Shown here one piece after another: positions 8,948-18,611 of a stretch of DNA of 64,000 nucleotides (positions are counted from its first letter, which is position 1; each line of letters starts with the position of its first letter). The notes under the pieces were generated by a model that was not told the DNA's origin, did not search any database, and saw only the letters and a list, made by a program, of their open reading frames with translations. The DNA is taken from assembly GCA_016185395.1 (NCBI GenBank), contig JACPNR010000009.1, forward strand, positions 124,001-188,000. The letters run 5' to 3'. The DNA comes from Candidatus Korobacter versatilis. Lineage in GTDB: Bacteria; Acidobacteriota; Terriglobia; Terriglobales; Acidobacteriaceae. The translations under genes and the position numbers were made by a program.

Positions 8948-10531
8948 CTACGGATTGATAGTAACGGTTGCGTCGCCGGCCTGCTCCGCGGCGCGGCGGA
9001 AGGCCTCGCCGATGGAGGCGAGGATGTCACTCGCCAGCATCGCGCGATCGCCGATCTCCTCGCGCGCAATGTCGCCGGCGAGGCCGTGGAGATACGCCGC
9101 CGCGCCAGCCGTCTCCCCGGAACATTTCTTCGAGCTGGACGAAAGCCCGGCGATCATTCCGGTGAGCACGTCGCCGCTGCCGCCCTTTGCCATGCCGGCG
9201 TTGCCGGTCGCGTTCACCCACACGCCGTGCTCCGGCGTGGCGATGACTGTGCGGTGGCCCTTCAGCACGAGGACGCAGCGACGCTCTTTCGCGAACGTCG
9301 ACGCCAGGGCGACCGCGCCGGCCGCGACCGCCGCCGTGTCTTTTCCGATCAGTCGCGCGAACTCTCCCGGATGAGGCGTGAACACGAGTGGCCGCTTCGA
9401 GCCGTCCAACTCGCCCACGGCGCCCGCGAATGCATTCAATGCGTCGGCATCCAGGATCACCGGGAGCTTCGCCGACTTCACCAGCGCGCGCACGAACTCT
9501 ACCGTTTCCGCGTCGCGTCCGAGGCCGGGGCCGATAGCGAGCACGCTCTTCGCTTCGCAGAGCTTCTTCGCGTGCTCAAGCGCCTTCATGGATATGCCGC
9601 CGCTTTCGGTCTCGTCGAGCGGTTCGGTCATCAGCTCGGCGGCGAAACCCGCGACCGTCCTCTGCACCGAGCGCGGCGTGGCGACAGTGACCAGCCCCGC
9701 GCCGGCGCGCAGCGCGCCCATCCCCGCCATCGCGGCGGCGCCCGCCTTGCCGGTCGAGCCTCCGATGACCAGCACGTGGCCGTAGTCTCCCTTGTGCGAG
9801 TCGGGCGAGCGGGGTGCGAGCAAAGCCTCGAAATCAGCGGGTGTGATGAGGTTCAGCTCCGACCTTGATTCGGACGCGACCACCTCGGCGGGCGTCCCGA
9901 TGGGCGCGACCACGGTCGGCCCATCCGTCAGCCTGCCGAAAACGTGCGCCGGGCGCGGCGCGGTGAAGGTCACGATGGCGTCAGCCCGGGCGACAGGCTT
10001 TCCGGACTCTTCGGGCGGTCGGCGGGAGTCGGCGTCTGCCCCAGAGGGAATATCCACGGCAACGATCGGCGCCTTGGCGATGTTCATCGCGGCGATCGCC
10101 TCGGCGTAGAGCGGGCTCATCGGCGGACGGAAGCCGGTCCCCAGCAGCGCGTCCACGATGAGGTCGCAGTCGAAGAAGCGGTCGTCCACCGCCTCGTGCA
10201 GCTCGCTCTCTGTGGTCACGACAACCGGCTCGACCGGACACTGCTCCAGCATCTCCGCCGCGTCGCCCTTCAGCTCCGTAAGCTTCGCGAGCAGCAGGAC
10301 GACGACCTGCTTCCCTGCCTGGGAAAGTTTGCGCGCCACGACCAATCCATCGCCGCCGTTGTTTCCCTTGCCGCAGACGACGGCGATCTTCCGCGTTGCC
10401 GCCCAGTGCGCGAGCACGAACTCGGCGACCGCGGCGCCGGCATTCTCCATCAGCGTGGTGGAGGGGACGCCGAAGCGCTCACTGGTCGCGCGGTCGATCT
10501 GGCGCATCTCGGCAGCGGTGACGATCTTCAT
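8948..10531 (-). CDS. nnr: Bifunctional NAD(P)H-hydrate epimerase / ADP-dependent dehydratase
   Basis: This 527-residue two-domain repair enzyme restores NAD(P)H damaged by hydration. The N-terminal YjeF domain (about 1-215) has the nucleotide loop GKGNNGGDGLVVARKL and epimerises S- and R-NADHX. The C-terminal ribokinase-like domain (about 225-515) has HPGEFARL and the ATP/ADP-site GGSGDVLTGMIAGL, and dehydrates S-NADHX. Both domains look intact and the length is usual. ATG start at 10531. It is flanked on the same strand by the K+ channel gene (16-base gap) and tsaE (12-base gap), consistent with one transcript. Confidence 0.95.
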   Translation of the reverse strand: MKIVTAAEMRQIDRATSERFGVPSTTLMENAGAAVAEFVLAHWAATRKIAVVCGKGNNGGDGLVVARKLSQAGKQVVVLLLAKLTELKGDAAEMLEQCPVEPVVVTTESELHEAVDDRFFDCDLIVDALLGTGFRPPMSPLYAEAIAAMNIAKAPIVAVDIPSGADADSRRPPEESGKPVARADAIVTFTAPRPAHVFGRLTDGPTVVAPIGTPAEVVASESRSELNLITPADFEALLAPRSPDSHKGDYGHVLVIGGSTGKAGAAAMAGMGALRAGAGLVTVATPRSVQRTVAGFAAELMTEPLDETESGGISMKALEHAKKLCEAKSVLAIGPGLGRDAETVEFVRALVKSAKLPVILDADALNAFAGAVGELDGSKRPLVFTPHPGEFARLIGKDTAAVAAGAVALASTFAKERRCVLVLKGHRTVIATPEHGVWVNATGNAGMAKGGSGDVLTGMIAGLSSSSKKCSGETAGAAAYLHGLAGDIAREEIGDRAMLASDILASIGEAFRRAAEQAGDATVTINP

Positions 10532-10547
10532 GGTTTAAGAATAACGG

Positions 10548-11576
10548 CTAGCGCCCGGCGGCAGCCGCAGCCGTCTGCTCCAGCCGGCGCAGGCTCTTCG
10601 ATTCGCCGATGGCGATGAGGAAGTCGTTGGGCTCGATGCGGTCGGCGGCGGCGGGATTGAACTTCATCGTCTGCCCTTCGCGCTTGATGGCCAGCACGAT
10701 GACGCCAAGCTGCTGGTGGATGCGCGAATCCCCGATGCTGACGCCGGCCAGCGTCGACCGCGGCGAGACTTGTACTTCTTCGATCTCGAGGTCCACGTCC
10801 GGATCGAGCGTCGCGAGGTCGAGAAAATCCAGCACGTTGGGACGCAGGAACTGCTGCGCGATGCGGTGTCCGGCGAAAGAATACGGCGAGATGATGCTGT
10901 CCGCTCCGGCGGTCCGCAGGTGCTTCTCCGCGTCCTCTTCACTCGCGCGCGCGATGATGCGCAGCTTCGGGTTCAGCCCGCGCGCCGTCAAGACAATGTA
11001 GATGTTGGTGGCGTCGGTGGTGGTCGCGGCCACCAGGCCCTCGGCGTGCTCGATGCGCGCCGCGCGCAGCGTCTTCTCCAGCGTGGCGTCGCCACGCATC
11101 AGCAGCCAGCCCTCCGGCAAGGCATCCGTGCGCGCCTCGCTGGTCTCGATCACAAGGAAGGGCGCGGGCTTGCGCGCCAGTTCGCGCGCCACGCTGCGGC
11201 CCACGCGGCCGGCGCCGCAGATGATGTAGTGTCCCGCGAGTTTGTCGATGTCGCGTTCCATGCGCCGCTGTCCGAACACCTTGCTGAGCTCGAATTCTAG
11301 CAGGGCTTGCGTCAGCGACCCGATGGCAAGAAACACCGTGCCCACGCCGAACATGATGACGAACAGGTTGAAGATGCGCCCCGCGTGTGACAGCGGATGG
11401 ATCTCCATGTAGCCGACGGTCGTGAACGTGGTCACGACCATGTAGAAGCAGTCGAGCCACGGCCAGCCTTCGATCACGCGGAAGCCGACCGTCCCGGCCA
11501 CCGCCAGTCCCGCCAGCAGAGTCAGCACGATCTTCAAGTTGCGCAGCGGGCGCAGGAGTGATGGCTTGAGTGGCAT
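10548..11576 (-). CDS. Two-helix potassium channel with RCK/TrkA domains, atypical filter
   Basis: The 342 residues comprise two membrane helices around a pore loop (residues about 15-90), then a cytoplasmic TrkA-N Rossmann domain (about 115-235, with IICGAGRVGRSVARELA) and a TrkA-C-like domain (about 255-335). This is the MthK/Kch-type ligand-gated K+ channel plan. The selectivity filter reads TTVGYME where TVGYG followed by an acidic residue is expected, so the last filter glycine is replaced by Met. The RCK nucleotide loop is intact. It is the first gene of the probable channel-nnr-tsaE transcript. Confidence 0.88.
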   Translation of the reverse strand: MPLKPSLLRPLRNLKIVLTLLAGLAVAGTVGFRVIEGWPWLDCFYMVVTTFTTVGYMEIHPLSHAGRIFNLFVIMFGVGTVFLAIGSLTQALLEFELSKVFGQRRMERDIDKLAGHYIICGAGRVGRSVARELARKPAPFLVIETSEARTDALPEGWLLMRGDATLEKTLRAARIEHAEGLVAATTTDATNIYIVLTARGLNPKLRIIARASEEDAEKHLRTAGADSIISPYSFAGHRIAQQFLRPNVLDFLDLATLDPDVDLEIEEVQVSPRSTLAGVSIGDSRIHQQLGVIVLAIKREGQTMKFNPAAADRIEPNDFLIAIGESKSLRRLEQTAAAAAGR

Positions 11577-11684
11577 AGTTCTTTTTACATTCCGAGTACG
11601 AAGTACGAGGAAACCCTATCGCAGCGAGAGTCTCCCATGAAGCGACATCGTTACTATAGGGCTCCCTCGCTCCGCTCGGGATGT

Positions 11685-11719
11685 AAAAAACAGGGCCCGG
11701 AGCCGAAGCCCCGGGCCTG
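11685..11719 (-). terminator. Rho-independent terminator after the APC permease operon
   Basis: Read on the minus strand, a GGCCCGG stem with a short TTCG-containing loop and a complementary CCGGGCC arm (one bulge) is followed by a run of six T (11685-11690). It lies 15 bases after the stop of the distal permease gene, so it ends the long minus-strand unit that begins near 19367. Confidence 0.85.
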
Positions 11720-11733
11720 GCCGCTTGAGAGAG

Positions 11734-13320
11734 CTACGGTTTCTTTCGCGCGCTCGCCGTGTAGGTATCGCCCGACGGCGGGTTCTCCACGTGCACCACT
11801 TCCCCGCGCTGCACCCGGCTGTGCTTGATGCCGTAGCCGAAGTAGATGATCATGCCGATGATCAACCACACCACGAGCCGGACCCACGTCTTGCCGTTCA
11901 GGCCGATCATCAGCGCGAACGAAACGAGCATGCCCATGATGGGAACGAACGGCACCCAGGGCGTGCGGAACGGCCGATTGACGTCCGGACGCTTTTTCCG
12001 CATCACCAACACGCCGGCGCACACGATGACGAACGCCATCAGCGTGCCGATGGAGACCATTTGGCCGAGGTCGCCGATGGGGACGAGCGAGCCGGTGAAC
12101 GCGACGCAGATGCCCACGATGGCCGTCGACTTCCACGGCGTACGGAACTTGGGGTGAATGTCGCTTGCCCACTTCCACAGCAATCCGTCCTTCGCCATGG
12201 AGTAGAACACGCGTGACTGCCCCAGCATCATGACCAGCATCACGGTCGAGAGCCCCGCCAGGGCGCCGGCATTCACCACGTAACTGCCCCAGCGCACGCC
12301 CGTTTCGCGGATGGCCAGCGATACCGGCGCTCCGATGTTCAGGCGCGAGTAGTGCACGGTCATGGTCAGCAGCGCCGAGACCACGATGTAGAGCACGGTG
12401 CAAATGGCCAGCGAGCCGAGGATGCCGATGGGCATGTCCTTCTGCGGGTTCTTGGCTTCCTGCGCCGCGGTGGAGACTGCGTCGAACCCGATGTAAGCGA
12501 AGAACACCACTCCGGCGGCCCGCAATACGCCCGACCAACCATACGAGCCGAAGCTGCCGGCGTTGGCCGGCAGGAATGTGGCCCAGTTGGTGCGCGCAAT
12601 GTCGGGATGCTTGAAGACAAAAGCGCCCGCCACGGCGATGAAGGTAAGCACGGCGAAGAGTTTTATGAACACCACCACGGTGTTGAAGTTCGCCGACTCC
12701 TTGATGCCCACGATCAAGATGGTGGTGACCGCCAGGATCGCCAGGAACGCCACCAGGTTGAAGCTTGTGGTCACGTGCTGTGTCGCCTGCGCCAGTTGGT
12801 CCATGCTCAGCGCTGACTCGGGGAACCAGCGGCCATCGAACATCGCCCACTTCGCGCCCGGGACGTCGCATATCTGCGGCGGAATATTAATGCCGTAATC
12901 CTGCAGGAAGGCGACCAGGGTCGAACTCCATCCCGAAGCCACCGTGGCCGCGCCAAACGCGTATTCGAGGATCAAGTCCCAGCCGATGACCCACGCGATG
13001 ATCTCGCCCAGCGTTGCGTATCCGTAGGTGTAGGCGGAACCGGCGATGGGGATCATGGAAGCGAACTCGGCGTAGCACAATCCCGCGAACGCGCAGGCCA
13101 CGCCCGCGAGCACGTAAGACAGCACGATGGCCGGGCCGGTGTACTGCGCCGCGGCCTCGCCGGTCAGCACGAAGATGCCGGCGCCGATGATGGCACCGAT
13201 GCCGAGCGTGATCAGGTTGATGGGCCCGAGCGCCCGCTTGAGTCCATGCTCGCTCGTGTCCGAGGCTTCCGCCATCAGCATGTCGAGCGACTTGCGTTTG
13301 AAGATATTCGCTTCCGCCAT
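11734..13320 (-). CDS. APC-family cationic amino acid permease
   Basis: The 528 residues have about 12-14 membrane helices. The N-terminal motif ITLGIGAIIGAGIFVLTG is the APC superfamily substrate-binding G-rich break in helix 1, and YAEFASMIPIAGSAYTYGY in helix 3 is typical of the cationic amino acid transporter (CAT/YfnA) branch. It is predicted to import basic or broad-range amino acids by proton symport. The start is ATG 13320. The gene is 18 bases downstream of a second, different APC permease and is followed directly by a terminator. The C-terminal tail is short and polar. Confidence 0.88.
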   Translation of the reverse strand: MAEANIFKRKSLDMLMAEASDTSEHGLKRALGPINLITLGIGAIIGAGIFVLTGEAAAQYTGPAIVLSYVLAGVACAFAGLCYAEFASMIPIAGSAYTYGYATLGEIIAWVIGWDLILEYAFGAATVASGWSSTLVAFLQDYGINIPPQICDVPGAKWAMFDGRWFPESALSMDQLAQATQHVTTSFNLVAFLAILAVTTILIVGIKESANFNTVVVFIKLFAVLTFIAVAGAFVFKHPDIARTNWATFLPANAGSFGSYGWSGVLRAAGVVFFAYIGFDAVSTAAQEAKNPQKDMPIGILGSLAICTVLYIVVSALLTMTVHYSRLNIGAPVSLAIRETGVRWGSYVVNAGALAGLSTVMLVMMLGQSRVFYSMAKDGLLWKWASDIHPKFRTPWKSTAIVGICVAFTGSLVPIGDLGQMVSIGTLMAFVIVCAGVLVMRKKRPDVNRPFRTPWVPFVPIMGMLVSFALMIGLNGKTWVRLVVWLIIGMIIYFGYGIKHSRVQRGEVVHVENPPSGDTYTASARKKP

Positions 13321-13338
13321 CCTGGTTCTTTCTCCCGT

Positions 13339-14901
13339 TTACGCCCGCGCTGCTGCCGGGGCGGAGGACCTGCGCGACCACAGGAAATATACAGGAATCC
13401 CCAACAAGACGATGGCCAAACCCGGCCAGGTGTACTGCGGTTTGTAGAGCAACAGCACCACGTCGATGAACAGCGCCATCGCGATGTAAATGGCCGGCAG
13501 CACCGGATACCCGAATGCCTTGTAGGGACGCTCCGCATCCGGACGCTTCACGCGCAGCACGAACAGCCCGGCGATGGTCAGGATGTAGAACACCAGCACC
13601 GCGAAGATGACGTAGTTCAGCAGGTCACCGTAAGTGCCCGAGAGGCAGAGCAGGCAGGTCCACACGGCCTGCACGGCGAGGGAGACGGCGGGCGTCTTGT
13701 ACTTCTTGTGCAGGTCGCCGGCCGAGCGGAAGAACAATCCGTCCTTGGCCATCGCGTAGTAGACGCGCGCGCCCGAGAGGATGAGCCCGTTATTGCAGCC
13801 GAAGGTTGACGTGAGGATGGCCGCCGCCATCAGCGCCGCGCCCGACGCGCCGAACATCACCTGCATCACCGCCGTGCCCACGCGGTCTTCCGGAGCGAAC
13901 TGGATGCCGCGTGCGAGCAGGTCGGTCACGGACGCCGCCGAGCTTCCTGACAGGGGCAGCATCCGCAGGTAGACGAACTGCACCGCGATATATAAGAAGA
14001 TGACCGTGCCGGTGCCGATCGCCAGCGCCAGGGGTAGGTTGCGCCTCGGGTCCTTCATCTCGCCGGCGGTGAAGGTCACGTTGTTCCAAGCGTCCGCGGA
14101 GAACAGCGACCCCACTTGGGCCACCGCGATGATGGTAAGGATGCCGACGTAAGCCACCGTCCCGCTGGCGCCCACCGTCACCGGGAACGTGGCGCCCCAG
14201 GAGAAATTCTTCCAGAACGCGCCATTCGCGAAATTGGCCGCGATGGCCGGCGCGTTCGCTCCCATAAAGATCCCGAAGAGCACCAGGCCGAGCAGCGCCG
14301 CCGCCTTCGCGAAGGTGAAGATGTTCTGCACCATCGCGCCCGTCTTCACGCCCAGCACGTTCACCACCGTGAGCAACACGATGATGACGATGGCGGCGAG
14401 GTTCGCGGTGTTCAGTCCCACCTCCATGCCGCCCACCTCCACCGGCCCAATGGATCCTTTCGGGGCGTGCCAGTGCAGGCCGAGCAGCCAGTGGCTCGAC
14501 GAGACCGAAGGAAAGAAGACGCCCAGGAATTTTCCGAATGCCACGCCGACCGCGGCGATGGTCCCGGTCTGGATCACCAGGAACAGGGTCCATCCGTAGA
14601 GGAAGCCCCAGAGCGGCCCGAGCGACTCGCGCAGGTAGACGTACTGTCCACCGGCATGCGGCATCATCGCCGCGAGTTCCCCGTAAGCGAGCGCCGCCGA
14701 GATGGTCATGAATCCGGTGACGACCCACGCCGCGATGAGCAGCGCGGGCGAGCCGGTCAGGCGCGCGATGTCTGCCGAGACGATGAACACGCCCGAGCCG
14801 ATCATCGAGCCCATCACCAGCGTGGTCGCCGTGGTCAGCCCGATGCCCTTCACCATCCCGGTGTCGTGCGCGAGCTCGCGAGTTTGCGTCTTCGTCGCCA
14901 C
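13339..14901 (-). CDS. APC-family amino acid permease (LAT/SteT-like)
   Basis: The start chosen is GTG 14901, preceded by AAGAGG; an open frame continues upstream but overlaps thiE. The product is 520 residues with about 12 helices. SMIGSGVFIVSADIARLTGS is the helix-1 motif, ALAYGELAAMMPHAGGQYVYL the helix-3 motif, and RVYYAMAKDGLFF lies in the central loop. This matches L-type amino acid transporters and SteT-like exchangers rather than the CAT branch of its neighbour. A large extracellular loop around residues 135-170 is unusual for the family. It starts 17 bases after the thiE stop. Confidence 0.85.
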   Translation of the reverse strand: MATKTQTRELAHDTGMVKGIGLTTATTLVMGSMIGSGVFIVSADIARLTGSPALLIAAWVVTGFMTISAALAYGELAAMMPHAGGQYVYLRESLGPLWGFLYGWTLFLVIQTGTIAAVGVAFGKFLGVFFPSVSSSHWLLGLHWHAPKGSIGPVEVGGMEVGLNTANLAAIVIIVLLTVVNVLGVKTGAMVQNIFTFAKAAALLGLVLFGIFMGANAPAIAANFANGAFWKNFSWGATFPVTVGASGTVAYVGILTIIAVAQVGSLFSADAWNNVTFTAGEMKDPRRNLPLALAIGTGTVIFLYIAVQFVYLRMLPLSGSSAASVTDLLARGIQFAPEDRVGTAVMQVMFGASGAALMAAAILTSTFGCNNGLILSGARVYYAMAKDGLFFRSAGDLHKKYKTPAVSLAVQAVWTCLLCLSGTYGDLLNYVIFAVLVFYILTIAGLFVLRVKRPDAERPYKAFGYPVLPAIYIAMALFIDVVLLLYKPQYTWPGLAIVLLGIPVYFLWSRRSSAPAAARA

Positions 14902-14918
14902 AGTCCTCTTTTCGAAAG

Positions 14919-15563
14919 CTAGGATCTTCCCAGTATCCGCAGGAACTCTTCCGTGGCGGCTCGCGGGTTTTCCCGCAGGTCGCTCACCACCGCCACGCAA
15001 TCCGCGCCGGCCTCGAGCACCGCCCGGCATTTCGCCCGCGTGATGCCGCCGATGGCCACCAGCGGCTTACGCGTCGCCGCCCGCGCCCGGCGCACGCCTT
15101 CGAGTCCGACCAACGGGCCCGGATTCTCCTTCGTAGACGTCGCGAACACCGGCCCGATAGCCACGTAGTCTATGTCGGTTTGCTCGGCGGCGGCGAGTTG
15201 TTCCGGATGGTGCGTCGAAAGTCCGAGCACGCGCTCCTTACCAACCACCATCCGCGCGCCGGCGGGCGACAGGTCGTCCTGTCCCACGTGGACGCCGTCG
15301 AACCCGGCCGCGAGGCACAGGTCCGCGCGGTCATTCATGATGAGGACCACGCCGTCTCGTGGGACCACGCGCCGCAGTTCGCGCGCCTGCGACAGCATCT
15401 GCGGGCCATTGCCTGTCTTGTTCCGATACTGGATCAGGGTAGCCCCACCGGCAAGCAGCTCTTCCGCAAAGCGGGCGACGGCGAGCGCGGCATCTTTTTC
15501 AGCCGCAAAGATCCCGGCGTCAACGATGGCGTAGAGCCGCGGGAGTCGGAGGTTTCGGCCCAT
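14919..15563 (-). CDS. thiE: Thiamine-phosphate synthase
   Basis: The 214-residue TIM barrel joins hydroxymethylpyrimidine diphosphate and thiazole phosphate to make thiamine phosphate. Visible motifs are TLIQYRNK (phosphate and substrate strand), DRADLCLAAGFDGVHVGQDD (Asp-bound Mg and pyrophosphate site), GPVFATSTKENPG and AIGGI near the C-terminus. The start ATG 15563 lies eight bases after the accC stop; the open frame upstream of it is an accC shadow. No other thiamine gene is in the window, so thiE is a lone pathway member riding on the fatty-acid operon. Confidence 0.93.
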   Translation of the reverse strand: MGRNLRLPRLYAIVDAGIFAAEKDAALAVARFAEELLAGGATLIQYRNKTGNGPQMLSQARELRRVVPRDGVVLIMNDRADLCLAAGFDGVHVGQDDLSPAGARMVVGKERVLGLSTHHPEQLAAAEQTDIDYVAIGPVFATSTKENPGPLVGLEGVRRARAATRKPLVAIGGITRAKCRAVLEAGADCVAVVSDLRENPRAATEEFLRILGRS

Positions 15564-15571
15564 GCAGGGGT

Positions 15572-16972
15572 TCAGGCAGGCTGCGCTTCTTTCGGTTCGT
15601 CCGGCTTTTTCCCCGGCTGCTTGTCTTCCTTCTTCGGCATGAACCTTTCCATGAACTTGGTGTCGAAGGTGCCGGAGTGGAAGTCGGGGTCGGCGATGAT
15701 CCTCTTGTGCAGCGGGATGCTGGTGTAGATGCCTTCCACGATGAACATGTCGAGCGCGCGCTGCATGCGCGCGATGGCCTCGTCGCGGTCCTTGCCGTGG
15801 GTGATGAGCTTGGCGATCAGCGAATCGTAGTACGGCGGTATCACGCCCTCGGCGTATGCGGCGGTGTCCACGCGCACGCCCATGCCCCCAGGGACGTGGA
15901 ACACGGTGATCTTCCCGGCGGAGGGCGTGAACTTTTCCGGATGCTCGGCGTTCACGCGGCACTCGATGGCGTGCCCGCGTATCTCGATGGGCCCCTTGAT
16001 GATCTCGGAAAGCTTGGTGCCGCCGGCGATCAGCAACTGGCTCTTCACCAGGTCGATCCCCGTCACCAGCTCGGTGATGCAATGCTCCACCTGGATGCGC
16101 GTGTTCATCTCGATGAAGTAGAGCTTGCGGTCTTCGTCCATCAGGAACTCGACCGTGCCCGCGTTCTGGTATCCGATGTTGGTGAGCGACTTCACCAAGC
16201 GGTCGCCGATCTCTTTGCGCAGTTGCGGCGTCATCTGCGTGGAGGGCGCTTCCTCGAGCAGCTTCTGGTGCCGCCGCTGGATGGAGCACTCGCGCTCGCC
16301 CAGGCTGATGACGTGTCCATGCTGGTCGGCGAGCACCTGGAACTCGATGTGGCGCGGCCGCTCGATGAACTTCTCCATGTAGAGGTCGCCGTTGCCGAAG
16401 GCGGCCGCCGCCTCCGACTGCGCCGCATTGAACAGCTGCGGCAGCTCTTCGGCTGAACGGATCACGCGCATGCCCCGCCCACCGCCGCCGGCAGACGCCT
16501 TGATGATCACCGGGAACCCGATCTGCCGCGCCCACTCCAGCGCTTCGGCTTCATTCTCCACCACGCCGTCGGACCCGGGCAGGATGGGCACGCCCGCCTT
16601 CTTCATCGTCATGCGGGCTTTTTCTTTTTCGCCCATCAAGCGAGTGACCGCCGGCGGCGGCCCGATGAACTTGATGTGCGAGGTCTCGCATACTTCGGCA
16701 AAGTTCGCATTCTCGCTCAGCAGGCCGTAGCCGGGATGGATGGCGTCCACGTTCGACAGTTCGGCCGCGCTGATCACCGCCGGAACGTTCAGATAGCTAT
16801 CGGCGGAACGCGGGGGGCCGATGCAGATGGCTTCGTCGGCAAAGCGCACGTGCAGAGAATTGCGGTCGGCCTCGCTGTAGACCGCGACCGTGCGGATGCC
16901 GAGCTCCTTGCAGGCGCAGATCACCCGCAGGGCGATCTCTCCACGGTTGGCGATGAGGACCTTCTTCAGCAT
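15572..16972 (-). CDS. accC: Acetyl-CoA carboxylase, biotin carboxylase subunit
   Basis: The 466-residue ATP-grasp enzyme carboxylates the biotin on AccB using bicarbonate and ATP, the first step of fatty-acid synthesis. It has the N-terminal [13 protein letters not shown], the glycine-rich ATP loop [13 protein letters not shown], and the catalytic segment [10 protein letters not shown], all intact. Length to about residue 445 is standard. The last 20 or so residues (Lys/Glu/Pro-rich) are an extra tail. It is 13 bases downstream of accB and eight upstream of thiE. The carboxyltransferase genes accA and accD are not here. Confidence 0.96.
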   Translation of the reverse strand: MLKKVLIANRGEIALRVICACKELGIRTVAVYSEADRNSLHVRFADEAICIGPPRSADSYLNVPAVISAAELSNVDAIHPGYGLLSENANFAEVCETSHIKFIGPPPAVTRLMGEKEKARMTMKKAGVPILPGSDGVVENEAEALEWARQIGFPVIIKASAGGGGRGMRVIRSAEELPQLFNAAQSEAAAAFGNGDLYMEKFIERPRHIEFQVLADQHGHVISLGERECSIQRRHQKLLEEAPSTQMTPQLRKEIGDRLVKSLTNIGYQNAGTVEFLMDEDRKLYFIEMNTRIQVEHCITELVTGIDLVKSQLLIAGGTKLSEIIKGPIEIRGHAIECRVNAEHPEKFTPSAGKITVFHVPGGMGVRVDTAAYAEGVIPPYYDSLIAKLITHGKDRDEAIARMQRALDMFIVEGIYTSIPLHKRIIADPDFHSGTFDTKFMERFMPKKEDKQPGKKPDEPKEAQPA

Positions 16973-16985
16973 GGGATTGCGGGGA

Positions 16986-17465
16986 CTACTTCTGCCGGAT
17001 GGCGAACAGCGGCTGGCCGTACTCGACCGGCTGGCCGTTGGCGGCGAGCTTCTTCACGACCTCACCGGCCACGTCCGATTCGATCTCGTTCATCAGCTTC
17101 ATTGCTTCGATGATGCAGAGCGCTTCGCCGGCCTCGACCGAATCGCCTACCTTCACGAACGGCGGCGAGCCCGGCGAGGGTGACTCGTAGTACGTGCCCA
17201 CGATGGGCGACTTCACGATGTGCAGGCCTTCATCCGCCATGGCGGCGGCTTTCTGGGTGGTGGTGAGCGGCGCGGGCGAGGCGACTGCTTCCGGCGGCGG
17301 CGCCGGAGCATGATGCGTGAACGCCATGTGCGGCGGCGCCGACACCACCGTCTGCTCGCCGGCGCGCTTCACGCGCACCTTCACGTCGCCGCGTTCGAGT
17401 TCGAACTCGGCAATGTCTTTCTCGATCAGGAACTCGATGAGTTCCTTGAGCTCTTTTTGATTCAT
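16986..17465 (-). CDS. accB: Acetyl-CoA carboxylase, biotin carboxyl carrier protein
   Basis: The 159 residues comprise an N-terminal helix-rich part ([23 protein letters not shown]), a Pro/Ala linker (about 50-75) and a biotinyl-lipoyl domain (about 80-159). The biotin attachment site is Lys123 in EAMKLMN. The product carries carboxyl-biotin from AccC to the carboxyltransferase in the cytoplasm. The start is ATG 17465, 36 bases after the aminopeptidase stop. The pepP-like, accB, accC order is common in bacteria. Confidence 0.96.
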   Translation of the reverse strand: MNQKELKELIEFLIEKDIAEFELERGDVKVRVKRAGEQTVVSAPPHMAFTHHAPAPPPEAVASPAPLTTTQKAAAMADEGLHIVKSPIVGTYYESPSPGSPPFVKVGDSVEAGEALCIIEAMKLMNEIESDVAGEVVKKLAANGQPVEYGQPLFAIRQK

Positions 17466-17501
17466 GCGTGTAAGGGCACGACTTCCAACGCCTGGAACAG
17501 C

Positions 17502-18605
17502 CTACTCGAGCGCGATCAGTTCCTTGGTGGTGGGGGTGAGCACCTCGCACCCGCTCTGGGTCACCACAACCATGTCCTCGATGCGGACCCCGCCCTCTCC
17601 CGGCAGGTATACGCCCGGCTCGATCGTGATGACCATGCCGGGCACTAGCTTCTCCGCCTGCCCTTTGGCGATGCGCGGAGGTTCGTGAATCTCAAGTCCC
17701 ACTCCGTGGCCTGTAGAGTGGGTAAAGTAACGTCCCAAGCCCGCTTTTTGTAGTCTAGAACGGGCTGCTTGGTCCACTTCGGCAACCGTCCGCCCCGGAC
17801 TCACCCTTGCTATTGCCGCTTCTTGGGCCCCCAGCACGGCAGCGTAGAGCTCGGCTTGCCGCTTGCTCGGCGAACCCATGCACACAGTGCGGGTCATATC
17901 CGAGCAATAACCGGCGAGTATAACACCGAAGTCGAGGATGACAAATCCATTCGCCTGAATGGGTTGCGCGGAAGCCTTGCCGTGCGGCAGCGCCGACCTT
18001 GATCCCGACGCCACGATGGTCTCGAATGACATTCCTTCCGCGCCGTCACGCCGCGCCGCGTGCTCCAGCTCCGCGGCGACGTCCGCTTCCCGCACTCCCG
18101 GACGTATCGTCCGCAGCACGCGGTCGAACAATCCCGACGCCAACAAGACCGCCGCGCGTATCTGCTCGATCTCCTCGCGCTCCTTGATCATCCGCAGCCG
18201 CTCGACCAGGCCCGAAGTGGGAACCAGCTTCGCCGGCTTCGCGAGCGCGGCAGCAATGTGCCGCTGCGTTGCAAACGACATATGCTCGGCCTCGAACCCG
18301 ACCCGCCGCGCGCGCTGCTGCTTCAACCACGCCGAAGCTTCGAGCAGCGGGTTGCGCTTCCCCACCACGACCCTTGCGCCACTCACCTCTTCCCTGGCCT
18401 GCGTGGTGTAGCGTCCGTCGGTAAAAAGCGCGGCCTGGGTTGCAAATGAATGGCCGCCGCCATCGGCGAGCGCGAGCACGCCGGCGGAGCCGGTGAACCC
18501 GCAGAGATAACGTACGTTCGGCAGGTGCGTGACCAGAAGAGCGTCGACACCGCGCTTCCCCCGCAACCTCTCCGCAAGCTTGTGTACTCTCGCCTGATAG
18601 TCCAT
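17502..18605 (-). CDS. M24-family Xaa-Pro aminopeptidase
   Basis: The 367 residues comprise a creatinase-like N-terminal domain (about 1-130, LLVTHLPNVRYLCGFTGSAG) and a pita-bread metallopeptidase domain. Metal ligands are visible: the first Asp in LDFGVILAGY, the second in SDMTRT, His in HSTGHGVGLEIHEPP, Glu in ITIEPGVY and the last Glu in VRIEDMVVV. It removes the N-terminal residue before proline using two divalent metals. The start ATG 18605 is six bases downstream of the secreted-protein stop. Its position directly before accB is widely conserved and has no known functional reason. Confidence 0.92.
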   Translation of the reverse strand: MDYQARVHKLAERLRGKRGVDALLVTHLPNVRYLCGFTGSAGVLALADGGGHSFATQAALFTDGRYTTQAREEVSGARVVVGKRNPLLEASAWLKQQRARRVGFEAEHMSFATQRHIAAALAKPAKLVPTSGLVERLRMIKEREEIEQIRAAVLLASGLFDRVLRTIRPGVREADVAAELEHAARRDGAEGMSFETIVASGSRSALPHGKASAQPIQANGFVILDFGVILAGYCSDMTRTVCMGSPSKRQAELYAAVLGAQEAAIARVSPGRTVAEVDQAARSRLQKAGLGRYFTHSTGHGVGLEIHEPPRIAKGQAEKLVPGMVITIEPGVYLPGEGGVRIEDMVVVTQSGCEVLTPTTKELIALE

Positions 18606-18611
18606 GCGTTT

